Origin: Apodemus sylvaticus
Taxonomy: Eukaryota > Chordata > Mammalia > Rodentia > Muridae
Direction: 5' to 3'
DNA length: 64,000 bases
NCBI RefSeq assembly: GCF_947179515.1
Contig: NC_067474.1
Span: 95,917,324 to 95,981,323 of the forward strand
Below, in pieces: positions 31,349 to 42,329 of this stretch. Each line of letters starts with the position of its first letter. Within the stretch, counting starts at the first letter, position 1. The notes beneath the pieces were generated by a model. It was not told the origin of the DNA. It searched no databases and worked only from the letters and a program-made list of their open reading frames with translations. Both the position numbers and the translations under genes were made by a program.

Positions 31349-32492
31349 GTGTTTGTAGCTGATGGTGGCTGTTCTGCCTGGAAGGGGCCAGAGAACTGTT
31401 AGTCTATCTTGTCCCTCTTTATAACCCAAGAAACAAGCATCAAAATGTTAATAAAACTTACCCAGGGATGGATAAATGCACCCAAGAGCTAGAAGCTCTT
31501 GGTCTCAGTTTCCTTTCTCAAACTCCACTGAAAAGTTGCCCAGAGTAGGCAGTCTTTTTTTCCTGCATGCTTCTGTTAAGGATTCACAAGTCATTGACTG
31601 CATTTCTGTTGATCCAGCTTGTTTGCATAATTAGGCAGCACAGGTGGATTCCTGCCTCGGTTTTCCAAACAAGTGTAAACGAATTGCCTACCTCAGATGA
31701 ATCCTGGAACGGGAGAGGCTTTGACTCTGCACACAATGACTTGTAAACATGAGGGGAAGAATCGCACATCCAAAGAAAAGATCCGAAGAAAAACGTGTTA
31801 AAGAAGTGAATAAAACTGGATTGGTTTCCTGTTTGTCTGATATTGTGTATGGTTATCAAATTTTCTTTGGTTTATGAGTTTAATATAAATATGGAGAGAA
31901 GCTTTCTGCATGGAAGGGGTGCTCATAAGAGAACAAAAGCATGAAATCTCCTGGCTAGAAAGTTACTTGCTTCCCTCAACCCTCAGTAATGTCTTCCTCC
32001 TCAGCATGTGTGGCTCCTCTGAAAAGAACCACTGCCTCCTGGAAGCAAGGAAAGGGCTCCGAGCAAGGAAAGGGAGGGCAGGAGCCTGGTTAGCGGAGAC
32101 AGGAGACTGCCCACTGGAGCTCCGGGGATGTGCTTGTCAAGCTGACAGGCTTTCAATGCAGCCACCCTTGAGTCACCCGGGCTCCTATGAGGTAACCCAA
32201 TAAATTCTAGTTCAGCACAGACTGCGACCCTTCCTTTGACCTGTCATTAGAGCCCTATGCTGTTTGCTCATGTCTCTTGGCAAAAGTCATAAAACACTCA
32301 GGTGCCCTAATATATTACAGTTTAAATATTTTTACTTTTTAACTGCACTGCCCGGAAACATTGAAGATACTAAAACATAGTTCCCAGGAAATTAAGGCAA
32401 ATTTAGTTATCAGAAAAACAAACAAAAAATAAACAAACAAAACAAGAGACCTGAAGCTAAGTTGTCAATTGTTTGAAAATGTCTCCTCATCC
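31349..32492. other. Single-copy-like DNA
   Basis: No gene or clear repeat. The frames at 31584-31859 and 31910-32203 lack known domains. Confidence 0.45.
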
Positions 32493-32765
32493 CGTTCACA
32501 AGTAGCAGGACCTACTATGTGCAGACAGAGTTCCAGCTTCTCGCTCCTAGTCAGCAAAGGTAATTCTTGGTTACCTGAATGAGCAGTGGTTTTCAATGTC
32601 AGTTTCGGGGAAAATGTAGAAACTCACTAGGGCTCCCAAGGAAGTAGCTTTCTTTTCCTATTTTGCCATTGGGTTCTCAAAACACAACCATCAAATCTGA
32701 GGTCTCAGGACAAGTTAAGGTTTTTGGAACAGGCAGGGCAAAGTTTGAGATATCCAACACAGCTC
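32493..32765 (+). repeat. Long inverted repeat, left arm
   Basis: The sequence is the reverse complement of 34568-34831. Identical 20-mers include GCAGACAGAGTTCCAGCTTC, AGCAAAGGTAATTCTTGGTT, GTAGCTTTCTTTTCCTATTT and ACCATCAAATCTGAGGTCTC. Overall identity is roughly 80-85%. It may be an inverted duplication or two opposed copies of an unrecognised dispersed repeat. Confidence 0.87.
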
Positions 32766-33098
32766 CCGATTTCTTGCCCTATTAGTTAGTATTTAACATT
32801 AGGAATCATTTTCATGGGACAAAGGCATTTCAGTAAATACCTCCCATTTCTATTCCTGGGGTTATAAGGCTTGTGTGGCCTTTCCCTGAGAGCCACACAC
32901 TGTAAATCCATGGACTGCAGGTCTATTCATCAGGATCACTTCTGCACAGAGCAGGCACATTATGTTACATTCAAAACACAGAGTAATTAACCAATGTCTG
33001 ACCACTGAAACCACCTGTGTGCTTGCAGAGGTGTCCATCATTAATATGTCTGGGTGAAGATTTTTTTTTTAAGAAAGGTAACCTGATGTTAATGTGCC
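32766..33098. other. Unassigned DNA in the inverted-repeat spacer
   Basis: No gene or recognised repeat. Confidence 0.4.
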
Positions 33099-33283
33099 TT
33101 TTTTAAGATTTATTTATTTATTTTATGTATATGAGTACACCATTGCTCTCTTCAGTCACACCAGACAGAGCATCAGACCCCATTACATATGGTTGTGAGC
33201 CACCATGTGGTTGCTGGGAATTGAACTCAGGACCCCTGGAAGAGCAGTCGATGCTCTTAACCGCTGAGCCATCTCTCCAGCCC
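33099..33283 (-). mobile_element. B2 SINE, antisense
   Basis: TTTTTAAGATTTATTTATTT, ATATGGTTGTGAGCCACCAT, GTGGTTGCTGGGAATTGAAC and CGCTGAGCCATCTCTCCAGC define a near-consensus B2 in reverse orientation. It lies inside the spacer of the long inverted repeat and so inserted after, or independently of, its formation. Confidence 0.97.
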
Positions 33284-33499
33284 TTGGGTGGAGATTTTAC
33301 CACACACCCTTCCTTCTGAGGAACCTCAACCAAAAAGAGAGTGTGGTAGGTTTTTGTTTGCTTTTCTTCCCAGTCAACAAGAAACAAAAGAATTTGTTTC
33401 TTTCCTCAAAAGCCCCTTTTCTCATGTCAAACAAAAAGTTTATGTTGAAACATATGGAATATTAAGAACAGTAAGAATATTAAGATTAAGCCGGAGCCA
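33284..33499. other. Unassigned DNA
   Basis: No gene or repeat is recognised. Confidence 0.35.
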
Positions 33500-33578
33500 A
33501 AGCTTGATAAAGAGCTTTTCTAGCACATGTGAAGCCCCGGGTTCAACCCCAGCACAGAGGGAAAACTCCAGTCAACAG
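33500..33578 (+). mobile_element. ID-like SINE, diverged
   Basis: AAAGAGCTTTTCTAGCACAT and GAAGCCCCGGGTTCAACCCC carry the ID core and B-box. Confidence 0.7.
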
Positions 33579-34139
33579 AATGCACAGCATTGGTGAGTGA
33601 GGGCACCCAGGGACCCTGGAGCACCTGAATGGCAGTAGAAATGGGGAACTGAGCTTCAGATTAGCAGCTTAAGGGTCACTGCAAACCTTCTCAAGAAAAT
33701 AATTATCGACAGCCAAAAAAAAAAAAAAATAGGTATTTTAACTTAATGTTTAGCAAACATCTAAATGCATACAATAAATGGAGACATAGTTAGTCAAGAA
33801 AATCTACTAAGTCTCCATAGAAGTGAAAGCTGGTAATGATGCACATCCAACCACGCTCTGCTCAGAACGGGAGGCTGGTGAAGACAAGAACACGGGGCCA
33901 CACCCTTCCCCAGCTCTCAGTCTGGGGGTATAGGATTCCAAGGAGGGTCAGGCCACCCGTATCTTATTCCCAGTTTGGGGTACACAACCTCTATCCCAGG
34001 TAAGAGCATCTGGAAGATCTAGGGCTACGCCCCCTCCCCCCCCCCATCTCATGTGGCAGAAGCTGCATTGAAGACACAACAGGATACGGGCAATGGATGC
34101 CCAAGCACCTTCATCTCAGCATACTTAGGACAGGGAGGC
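33579..34139. other. Unassigned DNA
   Basis: An A16 run lies at 33715-33730 and a C-rich stretch at 34030-34046. A weak B1-like trace lies at 33828-33900. No gene. Confidence 0.4.
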
Positions 34140-34490
34140 TTTATGAGTTGCTTTTATACCACTGTGACTAAAACCCTCACAGAAGCAAATTAAAGAAGAT
34201 TAGGTTATTTAAGTGTTTGGCTTCGAGGAACAGAGGTCACCAGGATCAGGAAAGCAATGGCCATCGAGACAATTGTGTTCATGGTGAGGGGCACATGGTG
34301 AATCAAGAGACAGAAAGTAAGGCCTGAAGTGAGATTGGGCTACAACACTCAAAGGCCTGCCTCTAGTGGCCTACATCTAACTTCGACGGCTAGTTTCAAT
34401 GTCCCCAAGCTTCAAGAGCTTCCCAAAAGAGCTAGGTATTCAAGAACATGAGCCTGTGAGAAACATTTCACACTGAAATCGTGACAGAAG
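34140..34490 (-). mobile_element. Rodent interspersed repeat, old
   Basis: TTGCTTTTATACCACTGTGA, CTAAAACCCTCACAGAAGCA and ACATGAGCCTGTGAGAAACA resemble a common rodent dispersed repeat of the 'dCTGTGACaAAAyACC' type. It lies in the inverted-repeat spacer. Confidence 0.55.
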
Positions 34491-34567
34491 TCATGCCAGG
34501 AGAGGCAAGCTAAGAACAACATAGGCTGCCCTCCTACTCAGTCCCCTGTTCTAGCAAAGCTGCAGGA

Positions 34568-34831
34568 TTAGACATCTCAGACTTCGACCTGCCTGTTCCC
34601 AGAAGTCCAACTTAGCCTGAGACCTCAGATTTGATGGTTTGGTTTTGAGAATCCAATGTCAAAATAGGAAAAGAAAGCTACCTCCTTGGGAGTCTTCGTG
34701 AGTCTCAACACTTTCCTGAACTGACATTCAAAGCCACCGCTCATTCAGGTAACCAAGAATTACCTTTGCTGAACAGGAGCAAGAAGCTGGAACTCTGTCT
34801 GCATCCTGTGGGCCCCGCTACTTGGGACATG
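34568..34831 (-). repeat. Long inverted repeat, right arm
   Basis: Reverse-complement partner of 32493-32765, about 1.8 kb away. See that entry for shared words. Confidence 0.87.
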
Positions 34832-35409
34832 ATGGCGAAGCAACATGGGGGTTTGATGGTGGGGAGGGGCATGCCCCTCCCTCAGTCAGTATCAGTGGGA
34901 TGGATGGTGCTTTTCTCCTAAGGGGTGAGAGAAGACATGAGAACAGCAGCCTTAGAATCTCTCTTCAAAGGATGGTTGTATTTGGGATGGACTGTGGGGG
35001 ACATTCCAGCCTAAGAGCACTGTTGAGCACAGCAGAGACTTTATCAGTAAGCCATTCAGAGGAAGCTGGTAGCTTCTTGGAGCAATAAACTGAATCATAC
35101 ACCTGTGAGTAGATGCTTAAGAGAAAGAACAGGGGAAAGTGACTAACCACAGATGTTTTGACAACAGCCATTAGAAAAGTGATGGCTGGAAATCTTCAGT
35201 TTGACAGCAACATAAAATAGGAACTTTACAAAGAGAAATATGGGAATAAAACCAGAATCCATCAAAGAGAAATTGACCGTGGGAGATGGTTTTTCTATTC
35301 TTAATGAGAAACAATAACTAAGCCACACTTAGGACAGAGAGCTTCAGGAAATCAGCACTATATTCTCATATCAGACATTCTAAAAAGAAAATTTAAATAG
35401 AATTATTTA
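34832..35409. other. Single-copy-like DNA
   Basis: No gene or clear repeat. A frame at 34822-35088 has no domain. Confidence 0.4.
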
Positions 35410-36595
35410 TTCTAGCTAGACCGGATAAGAGACACACAATCCAGGTATTTTACTATTTACGAGCTAGGAGCCTAGATTGGGCAGGTTCAGATCTATTCTA
35501 ACTTACAGCCCAGCCATTTGCCCCTTGCTTGCTGTTTGATTCTCACCCAAGTTATCCTCAGAGTTCCTTTCTCCTGGCCATGTGCTCCTGATCCATCCAG
35601 CCTCATGGTGGCCTCTTCTCCTCATCTTGTCTCTTTTCTTCATCCTCTGGTCTCTTGTGACAGGATTTTCCCTGTCCAATTACATTCACTATTAGCACAG
35701 CAGGAGGCCTGTGATTGGACAGGGAAAAGGGAGGCGGAGCTAAGAGTTGCAAAGACAAGAGCATCACAGGAGGAGAGAGGAAGCCAAGATGGAGTCAGAC
35801 AGACAGGAAGAAGAGCCTGAGCCCCGTGGCTTTAAATAGCCACAGGTAGTTATGATATCTTAAAGGTTAGAATAATTGGGATAATTTGTCTAAACTAAGT
35901 GGGCAACTGTTATCGTTATTAATTGGTTCTAAAATTATTGCATTGGCATCTTGTGAATTGAGAATTTATTGATACGTACATCTGATTGGTTAATTATAAG
36001 CTTTAAGAGTTTTGATCTACTTGGTTACTGGAATGTGGGACCACTGATTACAGAGTTTTATGGCTGAGGAGGAACTAGTGGAACTAGAGACGGCGAACCA
36101 TAGCTGGGAACACAGAGATCGGCCGCTGTAGGGGGGCTAGGACCGGACAGAGCGGACAGGACCGCGCCAGGGCAGAGAATTGTGGCGTCTGACCTGATGC
36201 AGGGCGGACAGTTGGTCGTTGTGTGGGGCTGGCATGGCAGCAAAGGGTACTCAGGAGCTCCACCCCACTGCAGAGTTGGTGGGCTGAGAATAGCCTGGCA
36301 GGACCGCACTGGAACAGGCAGTGGCTGGCTGTAGCTCAGAAGACTACCTGTCCTTTTTAGTATTTCCTGCAACATCTTCTGGGACCCCTCACTCAATCCT
36401 CAAGCCCCATCTTTCTCTCCCTACTGTGCAATCACAGGCTCTAGCCTTTTATTAGTCAATTAACTTTAAATGGAGGAGCAGGGTTTACATAGCATCACTT
36501 GGTGTATGTGAGGATCTCCTTGCTGGGGATCAACCATATCTTGAGGGCCAGTATTTAGCATTTAAATACATAGCAGCAGCAGACCAGTTCCAACA
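35410..36595. mobile_element. Two mouse repeats, one nested in the other
   Basis: The outer element appears as a left part (about 35410-35685, with GCCCAGCCATTTGCCCCTTG and CCATGTGCTCCTGATCCATC) and a right part (about 36406-36595, with ATCACAGGCTCTAGCCTTTT, GTTTACATAGCATCACTTGG and GAGGGCCAGTATTTAGCATT). Both are pieces of one familiar mouse sequence. The inner block (about 35690-36405, with GGCGGAGCTAAGAGTTGCAA and TCTGATTGGTTAATTATAAG) splits it. A hairpin around TTTAAATA (35826-35843) could be a promoter in the inner block. I cannot assign family names; the boundaries are approximate. Confidence 0.6.
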
Positions 36596-37207
36596 AGAAA
36601 ACAATGAGATAAAAGTTATGTGTGCGGTGGCAAAGGAAGGAGTGACACCAGGAGCACCTTCTCTTCTTGGCACCATTTACAAAGAACAAGGCAACAGAAG
36701 GATAACCTTTAAAAAAGAGTATGCTGAAGTCCCAGGCATATGTATACCTGCCTTTGCTAAACTGCCCTCAAATTCGAATCTGTGCTCATAAATTACTGCG
36801 GCCACAGACCTCGGAAAAGTGTCTGTGGGGTGCTTAGGCACAAATGAGACACTTACAGTACCACCATCCCCGAGTTTCAGAAACCATTGCAAAAGAGGCA
36901 ACAGAAATATTTTACAACCAGAAGTTGGGAAGGACCAAGGTGAAACAGTGTCTTCTAAACAGGACAGGGCCACCACCCCTCATGACCACAAAGTAACAGT
37001 GATTACTTACATGAGACCTGCATAAGATCAACCTAGTCAGTATCCTAACATGGATTCTGCTGGCTGGCAGAATAACTCTCCCCTGGGAAAAACAAAAAAA
37101 CAAAAAAACTCTGAATAGGAATCTTTGTAGTATTCAGTAAGGTTAAACATAGTTGGAGCCAGACTCTTAGCTTCTGGGAAAGAATAGACCGTGGTAGAAC
37201 AATAATT
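36596..37207. other. Unassigned DNA, possibly a dispersed repeat
   Basis: 36890-37040 (ACAGAAATATTTTACAACCA, CATGAGACCTGCATAAGATC) feels like a dispersed rodent sequence, but I cannot name it. No coding signal. Confidence 0.35.
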
Positions 37208-37377
37208 AAGAAAGTGAGGGGTAGGGCATTGATGGTGCATGCCTGTAATCCCAGCACTTGAGAGGTAGAGGCAGGCAGATTTCTGAGTTTGAGGACAGCC
37301 TGGTCTACAGAGTGAGCTCCAGGACAGCCAGGGCTACACAGAGAAACCCTGTCTCAAATAAACAAGAAAGTGAGGGG
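37208..37377 (+). mobile_element. B1 SINE with perfect 14-bp target duplication
   Basis: The element body (37222-37363) carries TGATGGTGCATGCCTGTAAT, TTTCTGAGTTTGAGGACAGC and CCCTGTCTCAAATAAAC. It is bounded by identical AAGAAAGTGAGGGG at 37208-37221 and 37364-37377. Confidence 0.97.
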
Positions 37378-37556
37378 CTGGAGAGATGGCTCAATGGTTA
37401 AAAGCACTAGCTGCTCTTCCAGAGGTCCTGAGTTCAGTTCCCAGCAACCACATGGTAGCTCATAACCATCTATAATGTGACCTGGTGCCCTCTTCTGGTG
37501 TGTGGGTTTATGTGCAAATAGAACATTCATACATTAAATCTAAAAAAAAGAAAAAG
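37376..37556 (+). mobile_element. B2 SINE inserted at the edge of the B1
   Basis: GGCTGGAGAGATGGCTCAAT, CTGCTCTTCCAGAGGTCCTG, CATGGTAGCTCATAACCATC and CTGGTGCCCTCTTCTGGTGT. It starts right after the B1 right-hand target duplication, and a third copy of that site (AAGAAAATGAGG, 37559-37570) follows the B2 tail. Confidence 0.97.
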
Positions 37557-37599
37557 AAAAGAAAATGAGGAGCAGGAAAATAAAGAAAAGACAGGAAAT

Positions 37600-39475
37600 A
37601 ATACACACCTTTCAATTAAGCCTCTAAATATAATTGGTCTCAATTTCTCAATCAAAAGTCACAGGCAAGCAGATTGGATTTTAAAACAGGATCCATCAAT
37701 TGACTGGCATGAAGGAAACACCTTGGCTTCAGAATGAAAAGATAAGAAGGGTGTTTCAAGCAGAGGTCACTGTTCTAATGTCTGATAACCCACAGACATC
37801 AATCAAAAGCCAGTCAGAAAGGATGACGTTAAGGAAACACTCTGTTAAGAGAACATTATGGTTTAAAACACAAGTACACCCAAGTTTATAAAAGAACTGC
37901 TTCCAGATGTAAAGTCACAGATCAATCCCAACACAATAATATAGGTGACTGCAATACCACACGTTTACCAATGGACAAGACATCAGGACAAAATGTAAAC
38001 AGACAACTATGCTGGCTGACTCATTTGATCATAAAACAAAAGTATCTAATAAATACTTACAGAACATCTTACCAAACAGATATATCTCTACAGAATATAT
38101 CTTTTCCTTAGTAGACCGTGGGACTTTCTCTAAAAATAGACCATGTAACAGTACACAAAGCTAGCAGACGCAGGAAAATTGAAATACTTTCTTGAGTTCT
38201 ATTTATGAAATAGATCTACAAAACTATAGAATATGCAGAGATGAACAACACACCAAGAATAGTGAATGGGTCACTGACAATATCAAAAGAAAACCTCTTT
38301 TCAGTTCCTAGAGTCACGTTAACACAATACCTTCTAACCTATGGGACACAAATGAAGGCCATCTAAAGAGGGAACTTCATAGCTCTGAGTACCTGCATTA
38401 AAACAGAGAATCTGAAACTCAGGAACAATAATGTTCCTTGGGGCCTCAGAGAAACAAGAACCAGCCAAACCCCACGTCATTAGTCAGAAATAAATAAAGG
38501 CAAAAATTAATGAAATGAAAGTGAAAATAAATCAATGAAACAAAGAATTGATTCTTTGAAAATATAAACAAGATCGGCAAACCAAGATTTGTCTAACTAA
38601 AGTTAGAAAAGACTGAAATTAACAAGATTATAGCTGAAAATGGAGCAGAATTTAGAAAAATCGTTAAATATACCCTTAAGATTTATATTGCACCAAATTG
38701 GAAAATCTAAAAGAAATGGGTGCATGTCTAGATGTTTGTGGCCAGTGAAAACTAAACAAAGATGAGCTCAATTATTTAAACGAAGCTATGGTAAGTAGTG
38801 AGACTGAAGTAGTAAATGTTTTTAAATCTCAACTAGGGAAAGCTCAGGTCTGTATGGACTCACTGCTGAATTCTACCGCTCTTCAAGGAAGGATCAACAC
38901 AGAACTTCATAAAATATCCCAAAGGGACAGAGGAACACTACCAAACTCCCCCTCTAAGGCTCGATTAGCTGATTTCAAACTCACAGACAAAGCAGTTGCA
39001 GAGATGGCTCAGCAGTTGATAGAGCTTCCTACTTCTCCAGAGAACTGGAACTTGTTCCCAGTACTCAACACAGCTCAACTCAACTCCAGGGGATCCAGTG
39101 GTCCTGGCCCCTGAGGGAACTAGCATGCATGTAAGTGTACATGTGAGTGCACTCGTGTTCACACACACACAGACACATACACACACACAAATAGTTAAAG
39201 GTAAAATAAGTATTTAAAAGATAAACATACACAAATGAAAATTATAGATAATTCTCTCTGATGAACATAGATGCAAAAATTTCTTAATAAAATACTTGCA
39301 AACTAAATTGAAGAACACATCAAAGACCATTCCTCATGATTGAGTTGACTTCATTTGAGAGAGTCAATAATAGTTCAATATAGACAAAATCAATAAATGC
39401 AATACATTCCATAAATAGACCCAAAGACACAAAGTGCATGATTATCTCAAAAGATGCAGTAAGAACTCTTGAGGC
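37600..39475 (+). mobile_element. Rodent L1 ORF2 fragment (endonuclease-RT), interrupted
   Basis: Landmarks run in ORF2 order: CCTCTAAATATAATTGGTCT, AACAGGATCCATCAATTGAC, CTTACAGAACATCTTACCAA, GGAACTTCATAGCTCTGAGT, ATTGATTCTTTGAAAATATA, TGCTGAATTCTACCGCTCTT and GATGAACATAGATGCAAAAA. The pattern fits older rodent-specific (Lx-type) L1. A SINE at 38995-39205 interrupts it. Frames are broken throughout. Confidence 0.87.
38995..39205 (+). mobile_element. B3-like SINE within L1
   Basis: GCAGAGATGGCTCAGCAGTT, GTACTCAACACAGCTCAACT and CTCCAGGGGATCCAGTGGTC, followed by a (CA)n-rich tail at 39162-39190. Confidence 0.8.
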
Positions 39476-39767
39476 CAGCTGCAAGCACTCCCTAGTCAGC
39501 ACCAATTAAGCCGGCACCCTGCAAGGGAAGCACGCCTTCACCAGGAGGCCACCCTGGAGCACAGGGCTCCAAGGGAACCACCAAGAAAGGACTTACAGCC
39601 TCCCCTCCCCATGGAGCCTCATACAGCATGCAGGCCTCTGCGCTGGCCTCTACCCAGCACACCCCCAATGCAACCTACTAGGGCCAGGGGCCCTGAGAAC
39701 ATCACCTTTCACCCAGTGCGACTGTGCCAGCAAGTCATTCTGTAAGTGTTCTTTTTATTTCTCAGTT
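39476..39767. other. Unassigned GC-richer block
   Basis: CCAGGAGGCCACCCTGGAGC and CTAGGGCCAGGGGCCCTGAG stand out in composition from the A/T-rich L1 before it. No gene or repeat family is recognised. It is bounded on the right by a pyrimidine tract. Confidence 0.4.
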
Positions 39768-39797
39768 TCTTTTCTTTCCTTTCCTTTCCTTTTCTTT

Positions 39798-39883
<86 letters not shown>
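39768..39883. repeat. (TTTCC)n then (TC)n polypyrimidine tract
   Basis: About 30 bp of TTTCC-type repeats pass into about 85 bp of perfect TC. A mirror repeat with H-DNA potential, probably grown from the tail of the reverse B1 that follows. Confidence 0.98.
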
Positions 39884-39887
<4 letters not shown>

Positions 39888-39904
39888 GCTTGGTTGGTTA
39901 GTTT

Positions 39905-40043
39905 GGTTTTGGTTTTGGCTTTTCGAGACAGGATTTCTGCATAGCCCTGGCTGCCCTGTAACTCACTCTGTAGAACAGACTGGCCTTGAACTCAAAGATA
40001 GGCCCACCTCTGCCTCCCAAGTGCTGGGATTAAAGGTGTGTGT
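39905..40043 (-). mobile_element. B1 SINE, antisense
   Basis: TTTTCGAGACAGGATTTCTG, AACAGACTGGCCTTGAACTC and GTGCTGGGATTAAAGGTGTG are reverse B1 landmarks. Confidence 0.95.
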
Positions 40044-40115
40044 TCCCTCTACCCCTCCCCACCCCTTCCCACCCCCTCACCCTCCACTTCCCCCCCCCAC
40101 TCTCCCCCACCATTA
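40044..40115. repeat. C-rich low-complexity tract
   Basis: CCCCTCCCCACCCCTTCCCA-type sequence that extends the end of the reverse B1. Confidence 0.9.
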
Positions 40116-40147
40116 CCCAGCTACTTTTTATTATTTAATCTCCACCC

Positions 40148-40474
40148 ATAGGTCCTTAGGGAGTGGCACTATTAGGAGGTGTGGTCTTGTTAGAGAAGGT
40201 GTGCTCTGATTGGAGGAAGGGTGTCTTGGGGGGGGGGCTTAGAGGTTTCAGAAGCTCCATCCTGGTTTAGTGTCATTCTCTCTGCTGCTACCTGCCGGCC
40301 CAGATGTAGACCTCTCAGCTGCCTCTCCAGCACCATGCACGCTGCCAACATGCTTCCCACCATGACGATAATGGACTGACCCTCTGAACTGCAAGCCAGC
40401 CCCAATGAAATGTTTTCCTTTATAAGAGTTGCCTTGGTCATGGGGTTTTATCACAATAAAAGTCTAAGACACCA
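40148..40474 (+). mobile_element. Rodent interspersed repeat (sense)
   Basis: GGGAGTGGCACTATTAGGAG, GACGATAATGGACTGACCCT and GCCTTGGTCATGGGGTTTTA define the sense copy of the family seen reversed at 1724. Confidence 0.87.
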
Positions 40475-40633
40475 TATCTCTCGCCCATTCTCGCATTCAT
40501 GTCCGTCCTCTTTATTTCCTAACTGTAACAATCTCTGAAATCTGTCGATCTGTCCAATTTCCCCTTCCCAGGTACTTTTGCCACTAGGATTTTGTGTCTC
40601 GTCTAACGCTTCCCCTTGTGCTCTCCGACCTTA

Positions 40634-40772
40634 CTCCCCACATCCCCACCCCTGCAATCCCCCACCCCACCCCCACCCCCACCCCCACCCCTGCCATCCT
40701 CCACCCCACCCCAACCCTCACCCCCACCATCCCCCACCCCACCCCCACCCTCCTCCCCACCACCCCCCAATC
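40634..40772. repeat. C-rich imperfect CCCCAC repeat; G4-prone on the minus strand
   Basis: Imperfect CCCCAC/CCCACC units with occasional TGCCATCCT and AACCCTCA breaks. The minus strand therefore carries many GGGG runs spaced by 1-7 bases, enough for G-quadruplexes. Confidence 0.93.
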
Positions 40773-41349
40773 CTAACCTTATCAACTAAAATCCAAACAT
40801 TGCATTCTTTTTTTTGGTGGTCTTTCCTCCAACAGTTCCTGAGGTCAAAGGGCACGGTCTTGTCCATTCTGTGCCACGGCAGTTACATAGTGGTCCTATC
40901 CAGAGGGCACTGTCATTCTCACAGTTAACTACTCAGGGAACAATGAAAATTTACACCAGGCACCCTAAGCTCCTGGACTAAAAATTATTTTCTGAACTAT
41001 GTCCCTCAACTGTACCACATCTAAGTCCCACCTGAGCACTGCAAACACTCCACCTGAAAGTATATGGTTGATTTTTTTTAAGGCAACAAAGCAACCTCAG
41101 ATGTATAAATCCTAATGCAACAACACAGGAAACATGAAAAACCGGGGTAACATAGAAACGCCGAAGAAAAATCAATCAGATGGAAACAGAGAACATAAGC
41201 CCAGTCGAAAGCTCCACAGAAAGGCTCAGCAATAGACCAGATCAAGGCAAGGACACATCTGCCCACAGGGGGACCGGAGGAGCTAAGACACTCAAGCAAA
41301 GGCAAAGATAAAGCACTCTAAAAATGAAAAAGCAAACCACAGAGAAAAA
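40773..41349. other. Unassigned DNA
   Basis: No gene or definite repeat. The part after 41100 is A-rich like L1 plus strand and may be L1-derived, but I cannot align it. Confidence 0.35.
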
Positions 41350-41762
41350 CAACAAAAAGTTCATATGGATGCAGAAAAGACCCTGCATAGCCAAGGCTAC
41401 CCTGAGCAAAAAGAACAGTTCTAGAAGCATCACTATACCCGATGTTAGCTTCCACCACAGCTGCAGCAACAGCCACAGGGTGCTGGAGAGATACCCCAGA
41501 GAGAGCAGCTGGGCCTCCCTAGCCTGGAACTAGCCCAAAACCAGATCCTTAGGTCAGTGGGAAAGAGTAAGGACCCAGTTATAAACCCGCCGTCTACAGT
41601 CACTTGACGCAAGCATTCCAAAAACATACATCAGAGAGGACAGACTCCTCATCAGATGGTGCTGGGCAAGCCAGATGTCCACATGCAGAAAAATAGAACT
41701 AGAGCCTATGTTCACCTCACACAAAATCAACTCCAAGTGCCCAGTAAACATTAAAAAAGAAA
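41350..41762 (+). mobile_element. Rodent L1 ORF2 fragment (3' third)
   Basis: CATAGCCAAGGCTACCCTGA, AAGCATCACTATACCCGATG, AGATGGTGCTGGGCAAGCCA and CACACAAAATCAACTCCAAG match the ORF2 region after the RT domain. Frames are broken. Confidence 0.82.
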
Positions 41763-42252
41763 AAGGAAAAAAAAGGCCTCAACATCACAAGCCATTAGAG
41801 AAATAGATTAAAACTATACCCAGCATGATAGTATTGTGTTTCATACAATGTGGTAGACACAATCCACTTGTTACCTAAATGAAGAATTGAATTTGGTGGG
41901 GGAGGGGAACTACATTGGTATTCTATCTCAAACACAGTCGGAATGTCATTCATTAAGCAAACAAACAAATATCGAGGCTATAAACTAAACAGAGCACTTA
42001 AACCCTGTCAGTATGTCTCCACTTTCCTTTTCGATTTAGTCTCGGACCCCAGCCCAGCTGGTATCACCCACATTCAGGACACTTCCTCAGTGTCCTGAAT
42101 TATTCAGTTAGTCTCTAGGAACAGTCTCACAGACGCCTCTAAATGTGTGTTTCACTGGTGCCCTAGATGGCGGCTTCTCATCCAGTCTTCACTATCACAT
42201 CCATAAACAAGTTTGCTTGTTACTCTCTGTTTAGCTGTTAATACCTGACTGG

Positions 42253-42255
<3 letters not shown>
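41763..42255. other. Unassigned DNA
   Basis: No gene or clear repeat. 42062-42106 contains the inverted pair CAGGACACTTCC and a near-duplicate CAGTGTCCTGAA. Confidence 0.4.

Positions 42256-42311
<56 letters not shown>
42256..42311. repeat. (TG)n microsatellite
   Basis: About 28 perfect GT units. Confidence 0.98.
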
Positions 42312-42314
<3 letters not shown>

Positions 42315-42329
42315 CATGAGAGAGTGCTC

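Noticed and set aside
32493..34831. Intact DNA transposon with terminal inverted repeats
   Set aside because: No transposase frame lies in the spacer, and the arms diverge too much and lack clear ends or target duplications. It is kept as an inverted-repeat finding only.
35410..36595. Possible retroviral gene content in the nested repeat
   Set aside because: No gag, pol or env-type frame is visible; the frames are short (at most 112 codons) and unrelated to those proteins.
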